A DNA stretch of 57,973 nt from Nemertoderma westbladi (Eukaryota; Xenacoelomorpha; Nemertodermatida; Nemertodermatidae). The stretch covers positions 1 through 57,973 of the forward strand of contig JAUCBJ010007984.1 in NCBI GenBank assembly GCA_032718475.1. The letters are read 5' to 3'. Under the pieces are notes generated by a model, which saw only the letters and a program-made list of their open reading frames with translations, had not been told where the DNA came from and searched no databases. Each line of letters starts with the position of its first letter. The stretch's first letter is position 1. This document shows, piece after piece, positions 9,696-20,239 of the stretch. A program made the translations under genes and the position numbers.

Positions 9696-11237
9696 ATTGA
9701 TTTATTTTATAAGTGATTATTGAATTATTTATATTATTATTATATATTAGACTGCACTAAGAAATTTTTTGTAAAGCCAACATTTTGGCACATCGTGAAT
9801 ACTGATGGATGATGCTTTGAATTCTATTGGAATTTGTACGGAAGTTGTGGTTTTCTAGAATTTGCTGTTTAATTGAATCTGAATGTGTGCATGGGCTTAC
9901 GTAGATCATATACCATTACAGTGCCCGTCTCTGATTGGTCTCCAGAACATCGTCTCCTTATGCGATATTATAAAAAATAGTTCTTTACAGTTCTGTGCAG
10001 ATATTATCAGGATTTTTGGAAGACGTTTGGTCAATATGGATACACAAGCATCGTATTCCTAGAGATATAATTATTATAATCGCATTGATCTGCAGAGATG
10101 AATGACCAAATGGGCATTGACATACAGTAAAACCATATAGAAAACCAACAAATGCGCCGTAATATTAAACTACCACAGATACCTCCAGGTGTGTCAGTAA
10201 TATCAAACAAGGGAAATAATTTGAATGGGAAATCGATTCTCCACAGCTCTACCACGGAAGCCAGGAAACACAGCAACCATGCGGAGAGGCGCACCTTATT
10301 AGTATTAGTTACGCAGCAAACTTAGTAAACAAACTTATCAAACAAGTGCACAAACCCCGTCCGTCCCCATATCGTAACACAACACAACCGCAACCCCACC
10401 ATCACTCAATCGCAATTCCCCGCATAACGAAGACACGGTGAGCGAGGTGGTACGGCGGTAACCTATGGCGACCAAGGTTGTTACACACAGGGGAGGAAAT
10501 ATCGCAATTCCAAAACACATTGTGTTACACATGCACCAATAATGGCACCCGCAATACAAAAAGTAACATACAAAAACGCATGCAACATATGCAAATAAAG
10601 TTGCTGGTACCTGGGTGAAATGCCGAAAACTATCGCAACACGCACCACGGCACATAGGAACGCCGTTCGGAACCAGAACAGCAAAATCTTACCATACAGA
10701 CAGTAGTGGACACCGAAAGCCCAACATCATTATATGTGGCTGGCCACGAGAAAAGGGACCTTATGTCACCGGAGGTCGATTTTGAGTTACTAGGCCTATG
10801 AGATGCAGAATTTTCCAGAGATTTTAACAAAAAAAACGGGGTCTCAATATCTATTTCCAAAAAAAAGTTATAGCGATTTATGTGAAGGTGAATCCGGTAG
10901 CTCTTTTCAAAATAATTTTGTTATTTAAAAAAAATGGAAAATATTAATAATATCATAGCAATTCTTACTACTGTATATAGTTAGGCAGCTCAATGTTATT
11001 CGGCTATTTATACAACTTTTAACACTTTGAAACTATTAATATTGTTAATGAACTATTAAAAAAAAATTTTTGCAAAGTTTAAAAAAAAGCATGTAGGCTA
11101 ACCAAAATTTTTTTTTTAATTTAAATTTTTTTCAAAACAATAAATTTTTTTTTCAAAAAAAATTTTTTTTTACAAAATTTAAAATTATTCGTATATTGAA
11201 TTCATTATTGGGAGTGTTGTAGATGTCCACCTTGTCC
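9696..11237. other. no gene seen; GC-richer patch and AT-rich palindromic stretch
   Basis: About 10290-10800 is richer in GC and CpG, with short open frames on the minus strand and no recognisable product. About 10920-11190 is a long run of A and T blocks with mirrored oligo-A and oligo-T, probably simple-sequence DNA. No RNA gene or mobile element end was identified. Confidence 0.4.
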
Positions 11238-11325
11238 CACCCATATTGTAGAAAGTCTCTATAAAATTTCAAGACAAACGGACAGGAATTAACAAAATGA
11301 CAGGCAATTTACATTCTAGAACATT

Positions 11326-11344
11326 ATCGCCCCCTAGCGGCAGA
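11326..11344 (-). promoter_or_regulatory. CTCF-like motif in repeat unit 1
   Basis: Read on the minus strand this is tgccgctagggggcgata. It closely fits the CTCF core (CC-A/G-C-C/T-AG-A/G-GGGCG). CTCF is conserved in many bilaterians. Whether this species uses the site is unknown, and the match was judged by eye. Confidence 0.4.
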
Positions 11345-11470
11345 CATTTGAATATTACAGTCTAGGATTCATTCCCAAGTATAATTTCATATTGTAGAAG
11401 GTGTCTACAAAATTTCAAAAGAAACGGACAGGAATTAACAAAATGACAAGCAATTTACATTCTAGAACAT

Positions 11471-11490
11471 TATCGCCCCCTAGCGGTAGA
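11471..11490 (-). promoter_or_regulatory. CTCF-like motif in repeat unit 2
   Basis: Same core (ccgctagggggcgat) in the second unit, with one change at the edge (tacc instead of tgcc), about 147 bp from the first and in the same orientation. Confidence 0.35.
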
Positions 11491-11610
11491 CTTTTGAATA
11501 TTACAGTCTGGTATTCATTCTTCAGTGTCACTTAATATCGCATCGCAGTAGGTGCTTACAAATATTCAGAACTAACGAACAGAAATTAACAAAATGACAG
11601 CCAAAGAAAT

Positions 11611-12300
11611 TTCACCTAAAATATTTTATTTTAGTTTTTCGCCGAGAAAAAAGTAAAATCAATGCCACTGTGTCACTTTTTTCCCAAAGGAAGAAAGTAA
11701 TACTTTTCATCCGATTTAGTCTTCAGTACATTAAATTTTATTTTTATTGTTTTGAAATTAATACTTAAATTATAAAATATCAGAATATTTGAGCAAATAA
11801 ATAAGCAAACCTGAACATTTTTAAGTATATGAAATGGGTTTAGCCATACTGTAAAATGTGGTTTTTATTGTTGTGACAAGCTGGAACCGGGGGAGCCTAC
11901 ATAGCGCGCACTACTGTAAGCTCTACATATCTATTCTGCTCTATATTCCAACCAAAAATTGGAAAGGGAGCCAATATAACAATATTGGACACAGAAATAC
12001 CGAGCCATTAAGTGGTCCCGACAAGCCCACTTACAGCCACAGGGAAAGGTGGATGATGCAATAGGGCCAGCTGGTGGGTGAGTTGGACCAATGGGAGGGC
12101 GGCATGTGACGTGTATCAGTCAGAGGCCACTGAATCATGTTAGCCTTCTAAAGGCAATGTATTCTACCCATATATAGTACCGGTCATTCATTGTGCAACC
12201 ATTTAGCATTCATTCCATTTATAATGCAAAGGTGAAATAATTTTTCCACCGCTACGTTGCGCTACGCTACAGTGTGCTACCGGTATTACAGTATTCAAAA
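11611..12300. other. no gene seen
   Basis: AT-rich sequence followed by mixed composition. An open frame of 68 codons at 11858-12064 shows no recognisable feature and is probably chance. 'taccggt' palindromic words appear near 12179 and 12282. Confidence 0.35.
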
Positions 12301-14662
12301 TGCTGCAAAGCCCATAAATTTAGTGGGCCAGTAATTTCTCTTAGATAGAACCCCTGAAACAATAGGTCTAGCACGTCGAAAGTACTTGTCCCTAACTAAA
12401 ATTATATCCTCTTTCAGATGAGACAAATAAAAAGTTAATAGCTCCAGTAGTTTTCGAGTTATGAGGAGTTCCTGGCACCCATGCCATATCAACACCTTTC
12501 GGAATTCATAAAATTACACAAAAAACATCACCCTTCAAAGACTTTGGTATAACCATGAAGCCATACTATGCTTTTTTTGTTTGTTGAATTCATTATTAGT
12601 AATCGAAAGTAAAATTAGAAGCAAAATTTTCATTTTTTTATCAATATATACTAAAAGAGCACCAAACGTGCAAGTAGCACTTTTTTCAAAACGTGGTAAA
12701 TTGGCTATACAGTTTGGCTACTGAGGTTTTAGAATGTGCTGATTTCATTGGGAAGGTTTATTCCTCTACATCAAACATATCGAAAAGTTGTGTAATATAA
12801 CAACATAGGCATGTTGTTATATTAGTTATTAGTCAGTTATTTGTGCCCCTGGAGCGCGAAAAAAACAAGTAGTGGAAATATGATAATGAAAAATCACCAC
12901 GAAAACAAATTGATTTTATGTCCATGTGGTTTTTTGGGATGCTGATCACGAATAAATATGACATTTGAAAATATCGCACCTTGTTGATTACGGCTTTTTT
13001 GGATACGTGTCAAAGTGCGGACCGAAAAATACAAGTAGCACAAATTTCATAATGAAAAATCATTTACCAAATCAACCTGATTTTATAACATTTGGGGTTT
13101 TTTGGGATGCTGATCACGAATATGACACTCATAAATATCGTATTATCCATCCAACCAAATTTGATTTTTTCCCTTTGAAATTTTATGCGACTTGCATTTT
13201 TTGTCCCACCAGATTAACACGAAAAACGATAGTTGCGTTACCACGAATTATTTTTAACGAGTTGTATCGTGATTAGCGACCTTGAAAACCAGTATAGTTT
13301 CAGAATTACCAAACCTAAAGGCAAAATTTAACAGTTTCAAATTTTTGCTACTTGTACTTTTCGCTTTGGAGCACCAAAATGGCACCAAAATTGGGTTTGC
13401 ACATACCCGAAATATTTATAACTACTTTCATCGCGATCAGCTACCTCGAAAACCCATGATTGATGCATTGCCAGAAAATTTAAATTTGCCAGAAAGTTTG
13501 ACATGTTTTATCGTGATCAGCGTCCTCGACGAAATCCCTTATAACATCAAAATTGTAATTTTTGAGCCAAGATCTAAAAAATTTCTAAAGTAACCCCCCC
13601 CCCCCTCCATGGTCCAACTGATTACTGTAGTAATATAGCCCGGGCCAGATAGCAGATAGTGTTAAACGTACCGGTAACCCCAGGATAAATATCCCCGACT
13701 GAATATTAATCTCGTAATCTCTTAATTCCGCATCAAACACATAAACACATAGTAGTAGAGTAAAATAAAATAAAGTATCACTTCCTCAAATTAAACGACA
13801 CTATATTCCAGGATAGTTAATAATAATTCCCCTAAATAATATCAGTTCCTCATTATATTGAAGTCGTAATATTAATTTATCTCAGCATATCTATTATGTA
13901 TCAATAACCTTTGTCTATTAAATCCAAGATAGTAAGAACGAACTAACGAACACAGTTAAGGTGGCCACGCATATTGTCTTACTTGAGATCCTCCGAAAGG
14001 GCCGATATGTCCTCAGGGTTTCAGTTATAAGTCCCGCTGGTTTAGGGAGGAGAATAAACCTTGAGGCATTGATGCCTAACACAGTAACAGCATAATGCAG
14101 TCAGCACTATCAGCAGTAATGTAATGCCTAACGCAGTAGTACAGTGCACTGCAAATACCACATACTGAATAATTCACTACATTACCGCACCAGTACCATA
14201 GTACTGCAGTACTGAAATATAAGTGCACTACTCACTGGTTGGCACTTGGTACTTGGCACTGGTTGGCAGAATTTTCGACTGAAACATTGGCCATTTTTGA
14301 AAATACCACAATTTTATAAACCTTGCCAATGAAATCATCACATTCTAAAACCTCAGAAGCCAAACTATACGGCCAAATTACCACTTTTGGCTATTTGAAA
14401 ATTTCGAGCTACTTGTAATTTTGGTGCTCTTTTAGTGTCTATTATAAAATAAACATTGAAAGATTTTATTCTAATTTCGCTTTCGATTACTAATAATTAA
14501 TTCGACTAACAAAAAAATATAATATTTCATTATTATTTATCTCATCTGAAAGAGGACATAATTTTAGTTAGGGACAAGTACTTTCGACGCGCTAGACGTA
14601 TTGTTTCAGGGGTTCTATATAAGACAAATAACTGGCCCACTAAATTTTGGGGCTTTGCAGCA
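12301..14662. mobile_element. foldback-type element with long inverted arms
   Basis: The left arm (about 12301-12760) starts tgctgcaaagccc. It reappears as the reverse complement in the right arm (about 14318-14662), which ends gggctttgcagca. Shared blocks include the segment around 'acccctgaaacaat', 'gtacttgtccctaactaaaat', 'tcctctttcagatgaga', 'aaaagagcacc' and 'ctgaggttttagaatgtg'. The arms are diverged and the left one is longer. The centre holds more mirrored copies of a 'ttttttgggatgctgatcacgaa' type motif (about 12930 and 13090; inverted forms near 13430 and 13510). It also has two 103-codon open frames that I regard as repeat by-products, a poly-C run at 13591, and unrelated sequence from 13620 to 14270. 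No transposase was seen and no target duplication could be fixed. Confidence 0.65.
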
Positions 14663-15692
14663 GCTTGGCGGGTCGTATCTATAGTAGGTCATGAGTAAAC
14701 AAAAACAAGCGCGAAATCGCGCAAAGGTCCGCTTCTACTAACGCATGAAATGTCTCCTTGAATGGCTTACTACCAATCTTACTATCAAAAAACATTCACT
14801 GCGGAATGGGGGATTGAACTCAGTACCTAGAGATACCAAGTCCCACGCTCTGCCAACTGAGCCACTGGGGCCGTATCAATCCTTAATACCAAAACCTAAC
14901 GAGAAATTAACAACAACAACATCAACAACGGAGTGAATACTACTAGTGGTCTCGCTACGCGGACCTAAAAATAGGAATGGCGCCGAATTACACTCAGTAA
15001 TACTGTAATTATTTGTTACACTGCATTTATTTATTTTCTAAGCCAACCACAACCACACTACTCCTATTAGATGCTACCCCGTGGGCCTAATGGCACCATT
15101 TTTAGGTAAAAAAATGAAGACAATAATTTTATTCTGCGAATATTCAGCAATATTCAGCGTATCTTTCTATGTGTGTTTAATTGGTAGTAACTTCTGGAAT
15201 ATATTTTAAAATAGTTCATCCTCTCAGCTCAGTATTTACACTGGAATATATTTCGATCTGCCGTTTAATAAATACACATACGCCACGCCATAGATACATA
15301 GTTGAAAGTTTAGTGCAATTTAATCACCCGTGTATAATGTTACAATCAAGGTAGATTTATTTCGCTCACAGTCTACTTAATTAGTTTGAGCCATGTATCT
15401 GTTTCTTAGGAGAACTTAAACTTTGTGATTGTAGGACTCGATTCTGAAGGAAATTAGATCATTGGTAAGCCGTGAAATAATTAGATTTACGGCCAGTTAC
15501 AATGAAAGCAGCTACAAAATCTGCGATACTCGCCAATTAATTGTGGTTATTGAAAGTCAATCTAGTTAAAGAGATTTTGGAATGCTAACACGATAACTTA
15601 GAAAATTTCAAAGTTTAATAATGATGAACTTACGTTTCCTCACTCTCAGTGTCATTTCCTAGTTCAGACTGCTTTTAAGGGTTGGGTGCTAT
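14663..15692. other. no gene seen apart from a tRNA-like sequence
   Basis: Contains the tRNA-like sequence described separately and otherwise AT-rich DNA with no long frames or recognisable repeats. Confidence 0.35.
14801..14872 (-). tRNA. tRNA-like sequence / tRNA pseudogene with intact A and B boxes
   Basis: On the minus strand it opens gccccagtggctcagttggc. The A box tggctcagttgg fits TRGCNNAGYNGG exactly, and the B box gttcaatcc fits GWTCRANNC exactly, at normal tRNA spacing. A D-arm stem (gctc/gagc) forms. The T-stem and acceptor stem do not pair, so it is not a functional tRNA. It could be a tRNA pseudogene or the head of a SINE. The internal RNA polymerase III promoter may still work. 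Confidence 0.5.
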
Positions 15693-15975
15693 CTTCGCCC
15701 GCGGGAAATCTTCGCCCGCGGGAAAACTTTGCCCGCGGGAAAACTTTGCCCGCGGGAAAACTTTGCCCGCGGGAAATCTTCGCCCGCGTTCAATCTTCGC
15801 CCATGTCAAACCTATGCACGATTGGGGGATATGAACAGGTTACTGAGACGGCAGAGAGGGCTTTTTCTAACCAAACCAATAAACTACGTTGTTAACAATC
15901 ATTAGAGGGCGAAGATTGCTCCGGGCGAATATTGGACGCGGGCGAAGCTTTCTCGTGGGCGAAGTTTGCTGCGTA
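15693..15975. repeat. GC-palindrome minisatellite with inverted outliers
   Basis: From 15693 to about 15800 a unit of about 19 bp is repeated six to seven times. Each unit centres on the palindrome cccgcggg followed by a spacer such as aaatcttcg or aaaactttg. After about 100 bp of unrelated sequence, inverted diverged copies (gggcgaagattgc, gggcgaagctttc, gggcgaagtttgc) occur at about 15905-15975, so the region can fold back. A 69-codon open frame across it is a by-product of the repeat. Confidence 0.8.
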
Positions 15976-16738
15976 ACCTTTTAAGGTTTGCTTATCACTG
16001 ATTAGCCCAGCAAGGTTTTTAAAGAAAGCTTGCTATGGCTGGTTATGTGAGGTTACATGGTTTACATACCAAATGTAAAATGTAATACCTTTGCAACTGT
16101 CAGTCGATTGTAAGATCACCAGCCTTCGCCTGTCAGCCTATCATCTTCCTATCCTTGTTCGAGTTCAATTGGGGAGAAAATTATGAGTTTCCTGTCTTAT
16201 CTTTTCAGTCATCCCTCTACTGTATTTTAACATTCAAGGAAGAGACAACGTTGAAAGATAGCTGTCTCACCGGACCGTCCATCCATTGTTATAGTATAAA
16301 GTAATTAATCACCAAAGAGTAAACAGGTTGATTGCAAATAATTATTTGACTCACTGTCACTTCAATAATGTCAACTTTACAAACAACAATAGCAAGGACA
16401 TATAACATAGAAGTGATCAAAAATGCATTAACTGAGGCAGTCTTCTAATAAAAAAAATACTGGTCAAAAATGGAAACTAAATTGGCCTAAAGCAGCCACA
16501 GAGAATCATTTTAAAGCATGTTAGATGAAATAAATGATCCTTAAGGGACCGATTTTATATACAGAACCAAAATAAGGCGTATTACAGCCCTTCTATACAT
16601 GCAGTAGGCCTAGTTAAGTTGTAGTTAATCTTATTGTTCAAAGCACTACAATAAACTATTTAAAACAACCAGTAACCACGGTAGCTACGAATCCAACTGC
16701 ATCTAAGTAATCCATGATCTACTCAACGACAGTATATT
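15976..16738. other. no gene seen
   Basis: Mixed AT-rich DNA between the palindromic minisatellite and the next TIR element. No long frames, tRNAs or known repeats were recognised. Confidence 0.35.
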
Positions 16739-18360
16739 ATGTGACCCAACACATAGAAAGGGGTCAATTGACAAAAAAATGGTTTTTAACTTTTTGTTGG
16801 TTTTATATAGATAATTTAACGGAGAATTTCCCATTGAAAACCATTTGTTAATATCTCTTTTCGTTTTTGAGTTATTGTAGATTTAGTAAGACAAGGTTCG
16901 GAGATAATTTCATGCAACATTCTGAGAAAATTGGATTTAAAATTTTCAAACCTTCCCGCCATTTTCAGAAACCGCTGTGATTTTTCAAACATCATTTGAA
17001 CATTTCTGAATGGAATGGATATTCAATATCATCAACATAATTATAGCATTGGAAGTTTCCATGGACAGTTATTTAATATATTTTGTCAGTTTTAAGGTTT
17101 GACAGATTCTTTACATGTATGTTTGTCTGTCTGTATGTGTCCGTCCCTTATCTTATTTTGTCTATGAAATAATAAAGAAATTGCAATACCTAGTCAAAAT
17201 ATTTGCTACTGAGGGATTTCTTGGTCGGTAATTTTTTTTATGGTGCCAGTTTTAATGTTTGTGAGAATCTACACGGTCAGTATGTTTGTATGTCATTCTG
17301 TTTGTCTGTCTGTATGTATGTATGTATGTCTGACTTACAGACATACATATAAACAGACAGTAAAGATGATGTTCAACGTAAAAATTGATATCACAAATGT
17401 CTTCGCCGACATATAAAACCCCCATAGCCATATTTTGGTTAGGGTTAAATACTTTTCTTAATTTTTTGACGGACATACATACAGACAAACAGACTGACTG
17501 ACTTACAGACATACATAGAGACAGACAGTCAAGATTTCGTAAACATGAAAATCTGACATCGAAAATGGATTCACCGACCTGGAAAACCCCCCAGAACCAT
17601 ATTTTTGTAAAGTTACATTATTTTTTCAATTTTTTAACTGACATACATACAGTTAAATAGTCTGACAGACAGACATACAGACATACATAGAAACATACAG
17701 TTAAGATGATGTTAAACGTAAAAACTGATATCGGAAATGAGTTCGCCGACCTAGAAACCCCCCATAACCATATTTTAGTAAGGTTAAATGACTTTCTTAA
17801 TTTTTTGACGGACATACATACAGACAAACAGACTGACTGACATACAGACATACATAGAGACAGTCAGTCAAGATATCGTAAACATGAAAAACTGGCATCG
17901 AAAATGGATTCACCGACCTGGAAAACCCCCCAGAGCCATATTTTTGTAAAGTTAAATTATTTTTTCAATTTTTTCACTCACATACATACAGACAAACAGA
18001 CTGACAGACAAATAGACAGACATACATAGAAAAAGACAATTAAACGTAAAACGTAAAAACTGATATCGGAAATGAGTTCGCCAACCTAGAAAACCCCCAT
18101 AGCCATATTTTGGTGAGGTTATATGATTTTCTTTATTTTTTGACTGACAAACAGACAGACAAACCGACAGACAGACATTTTCTGTAAGTACTGTAACCTT
18201 AGAAGTTATTTTTTTGGATTCTACGTTAAATTTCGATCTTAAATCAATAAAAAAATGAAATTAAAATTTTTTTTTGTTTTCTATGATTTTTTCATATATT
18301 TGAAATTTCTGGAAAATGAGATTATTTGAAATTGACCCCTTTCTATGTGTTGGGTCACAT
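16739..18360. mobile_element. non-autonomous DNA transposon, 31-bp TIRs, carrying a satellite
   Basis: The left end atgtgacccaacacatagaa... (16739-16769) is exactly mirrored by the right end (18330-18360), 31 bp without a mismatch. The triplet ATT flanks both sides (16736-16738 and 18361-18363) and may be a 3-bp target duplication, though a chance match is possible. The interior has no transposase. It is largely a tandem array described separately, plus hairpin-prone tgtctgtctgtatg / catacagacagaca stretches around 17120 and 17290-17365. The perfect TIRs imply recent movement. Confidence 0.75.
17330..18175 (+). repeat. two-level tandem repeat, alternating units of about 170 bp (period about 340 bp)
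   Basis: The marker acatacatacagacaaaca or a variant recurs at about 17468, 17640, 17811, 17988 and 18143. The units alternate between type A ('gatatcggaaatgagttcgcc', then 'ccatattttggt/agt') and type B ('catcgaaaatggattcacc', then 'ccatatttttgtaaag'). An A+B pair therefore makes a higher-order unit of about 340 bp. The cagacagacatacat boundaries are microsatellite-like. Minus-strand open frames here are by-products. Confidence 0.8.
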
Positions 18361-18363
18361 ATT

Positions 18364-18939
18364 TACTTACTCGTATTATTGTATTAATATAATTTCATCC
18401 ATGGAAGGATTAAATCATCTCAATTATTCAGTAATAACTTCGCAACCAATATTAATAGTAGATGTGCTTTACATTGTAGATTGAGTATTTCAATTACGTT
18501 CAACTGAACTTAATTGGTTAGGGTATATATATAGGATACGGAGGTACCCCGGGGTTGTACGATAACATTAATTTTGTATATGCCATGTTAAATATGCTCG
18601 AATCTTGTCAGATGATATTGTATTATAATGGGAAATGACTTCAGAAGAAATAAAAGATAGTTGGGGATTAGTTACTTGAAACATCAAAAATTAGTTGATC
18701 AAAGTAAAAATTAGAGGGATATTATTGATGGAGAGTATTTAAATGTCGGTTGATAAAGTGGTTGGAAGTGATGCACCGTCATTGAAAGATTCCGATAATT
18801 ATTTTGGTCATAAAAATGTCGTTAGTACCTTTGCATATTTTAGGCAGTCAGGGAAATGATAAACAACAACTATTTTAAACAAAACAAATGTAGAAGGCCT
18901 TTAAGTCTCTTTATGACTAAATAGAAGGTCTACTATTAC
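18364..18939. other. no gene seen
   Basis: AT-rich sequence with no recognisable repeat or coding signal. A tri-nucleotide (ctactatta)-type stretch leads into the LINE fragment that follows; it is the reverse complement of that family's (TAG)n tail. Confidence 0.35.
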
Positions 18940-19245
18940 TACTATTACTTCTACTACTTTCGGCATGCTGCATTGTAGCTGCATTATATATATTACATAT
19001 ATATTATATATATTATTAAGAATGCTGTGCCGGCTTGTCGACGAAATTGCGCCAAAAACTCCATATCAACCATGACATTTGTTAGACCAACCGCATATTC
19101 AAGGCCAGTGTCATTTAAGAAGCGTTTCAAGAAAGTCATGGGCTGTCTACCATGCTTATTCACACAATGAGGCCGCCAAAGTACAAGATTATGTAGTGGC
19201 TGGTCCTCACGGCGAAACAATGTCTTGCGGCTCCGTTCTAGGCGA
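18940..19245 (-). mobile_element. 3' fragment of LINE family 2
   Basis: The reverse complement matches the C-terminal end and tail of the family 2 element at 33180-33460: the FRREDQP..HNLVLW region, then LKRFLNDTGLEYA, then 'gtcgacaagccggcacagcattctt', the 'cagctgcaatgcagcatgcc'-type terminal segment, and a (TAG)n-like tail at 18940-18965. It is frame-disrupted and 5'-truncated. There is no reading frame for the polymerase core. Confidence 0.8.
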
Positions 19246-20239
19246 AACTAATCAAATATAGATTGCAAAATTTAATGATGCTGATGTGATATGTCACTTG
19301 CTATAGACAAAAATTAATTAATAATATAAAAACAATGAAGAAAAATTAATAAATAAAAAACATACTGTTTGTTGGTGGCACATCTGTATCAATCCATAGA
19401 AATGTTTATCATGTATTCTCGCTTTATATCACCCAGCTAAGCCAAAATACCCAATACATGATTTATTTGCGGAAGTGATACTGATGATGATTTATTTACT
19501 AGCTCAAATGCAAATCATTTTACCAGCCCATCAGTATCACTTCCAATTTCGGTTGTCCGCTGTCGGTTTCTGCTGTCGGTTTTTAATTTTATTAAATTAA
19601 TTTTTTCTTTTATAAAATTTTTTAATATACATTTTTTAAATTTGTTTATTTAATTTTATTTTTTTTAATTAAAATTTGTATTTTTGTGTGATACTCATGG
19701 GCGCCTTACGACGTTGTACGGCTGTCGTACGGCCGATAGTATAAATGGGCCTCAAGGCTGAGATTACTCCCGTAATTGAGTTATATTTCATATCCGTACC
19801 TGTGGTATTTTCGTATATTGCAAAAATAAGACAGTAACTTATGTTATTGAGTTATCGTTTATTGTTGTGGTTAGAAAAGCCCGCCAATGTAACCTGCTCC
19901 TTTCCACTAATTATGATTTCTAGGGAGAAAACTGGGGAGTGTTCTCAGCCTAGGCTGAGACGACTGGGGAGTCATTTTTGGTGGAGAGTTATCTCAGCCT
20001 GTTACACCGAGTTGATGTGCGGTTTCATTAGAGTCATTAAACTGCCACTAGGGATCCCCGCTGTCGGTTTATTCGCTGTATCGGTAGTATCCGGGGTGGT
20101 CTGTAGAGTAAGACACTAAAAAAGTTTCATTAGAAATGAGAATATCACAGTCTCTGTAAAACTCTATAAGTTAGAATCTAATTGACGTACTTTATACCCT
20201 CTACGTTTCATAAAGACAAAGTAAGGGTGTAAATGTTAC
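19246..20239. other. no gene seen; small inverted repeat and repeat scraps
   Basis: Contains a hairpin at 19471-19544, a first scrap of the 14-bp minisatellite (gctgtcggtttctgctgtcgg, about 19558-19580), AT-rich DNA, and one dispersed copy of the 68-bp repeat (19852-19912). A 92-codon open frame at 19841-20119 overlaps that repeat and shows no protein features. Confidence 0.4.
19471..19544. repeat. perfect 16-bp inverted repeat
   Basis: ggaagtgatactgatg at 19471-19486 is exactly mirrored at 19529-19544, with a 42-base loop that itself contains atgattt/aaatcat arms. It may be a small MITE or a cruciform-forming site. Confidence 0.75.

Larger units (their letters stand above)
11238..11610 (+). 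repeat. tandem repeat, about 147 bp, two and a half copies, with CTCF-like motif
   Basis: Units begin near 11238 and 11388 (catattgtagaa), with a degenerate partial third near 11538. Each full unit runs through 'acggacaggaattaacaaaatgac', 'tttacattctagaacattatc', then cgccccctagcggcaga or a one-base variant, then 'ttgaatattacagtct'. A related motif-bearing repeat occurs at 51.4-51.7 kb. The repeat is non-coding. Confidence 0.8.

Noticed and set aside
12965-13593. Two adjacent 103-codon plus-strand ORFs
   Set aside because: They lie in the repeat-rich centre of a foldback element, contain its gctgatcacg motif, and have no protein-like features.
17252-17851. Minus-strand ORFs with MSVSQSVCLSVCMSV-like starts
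   Set aside because: By-products of cagacagacatacat satellite boundaries.
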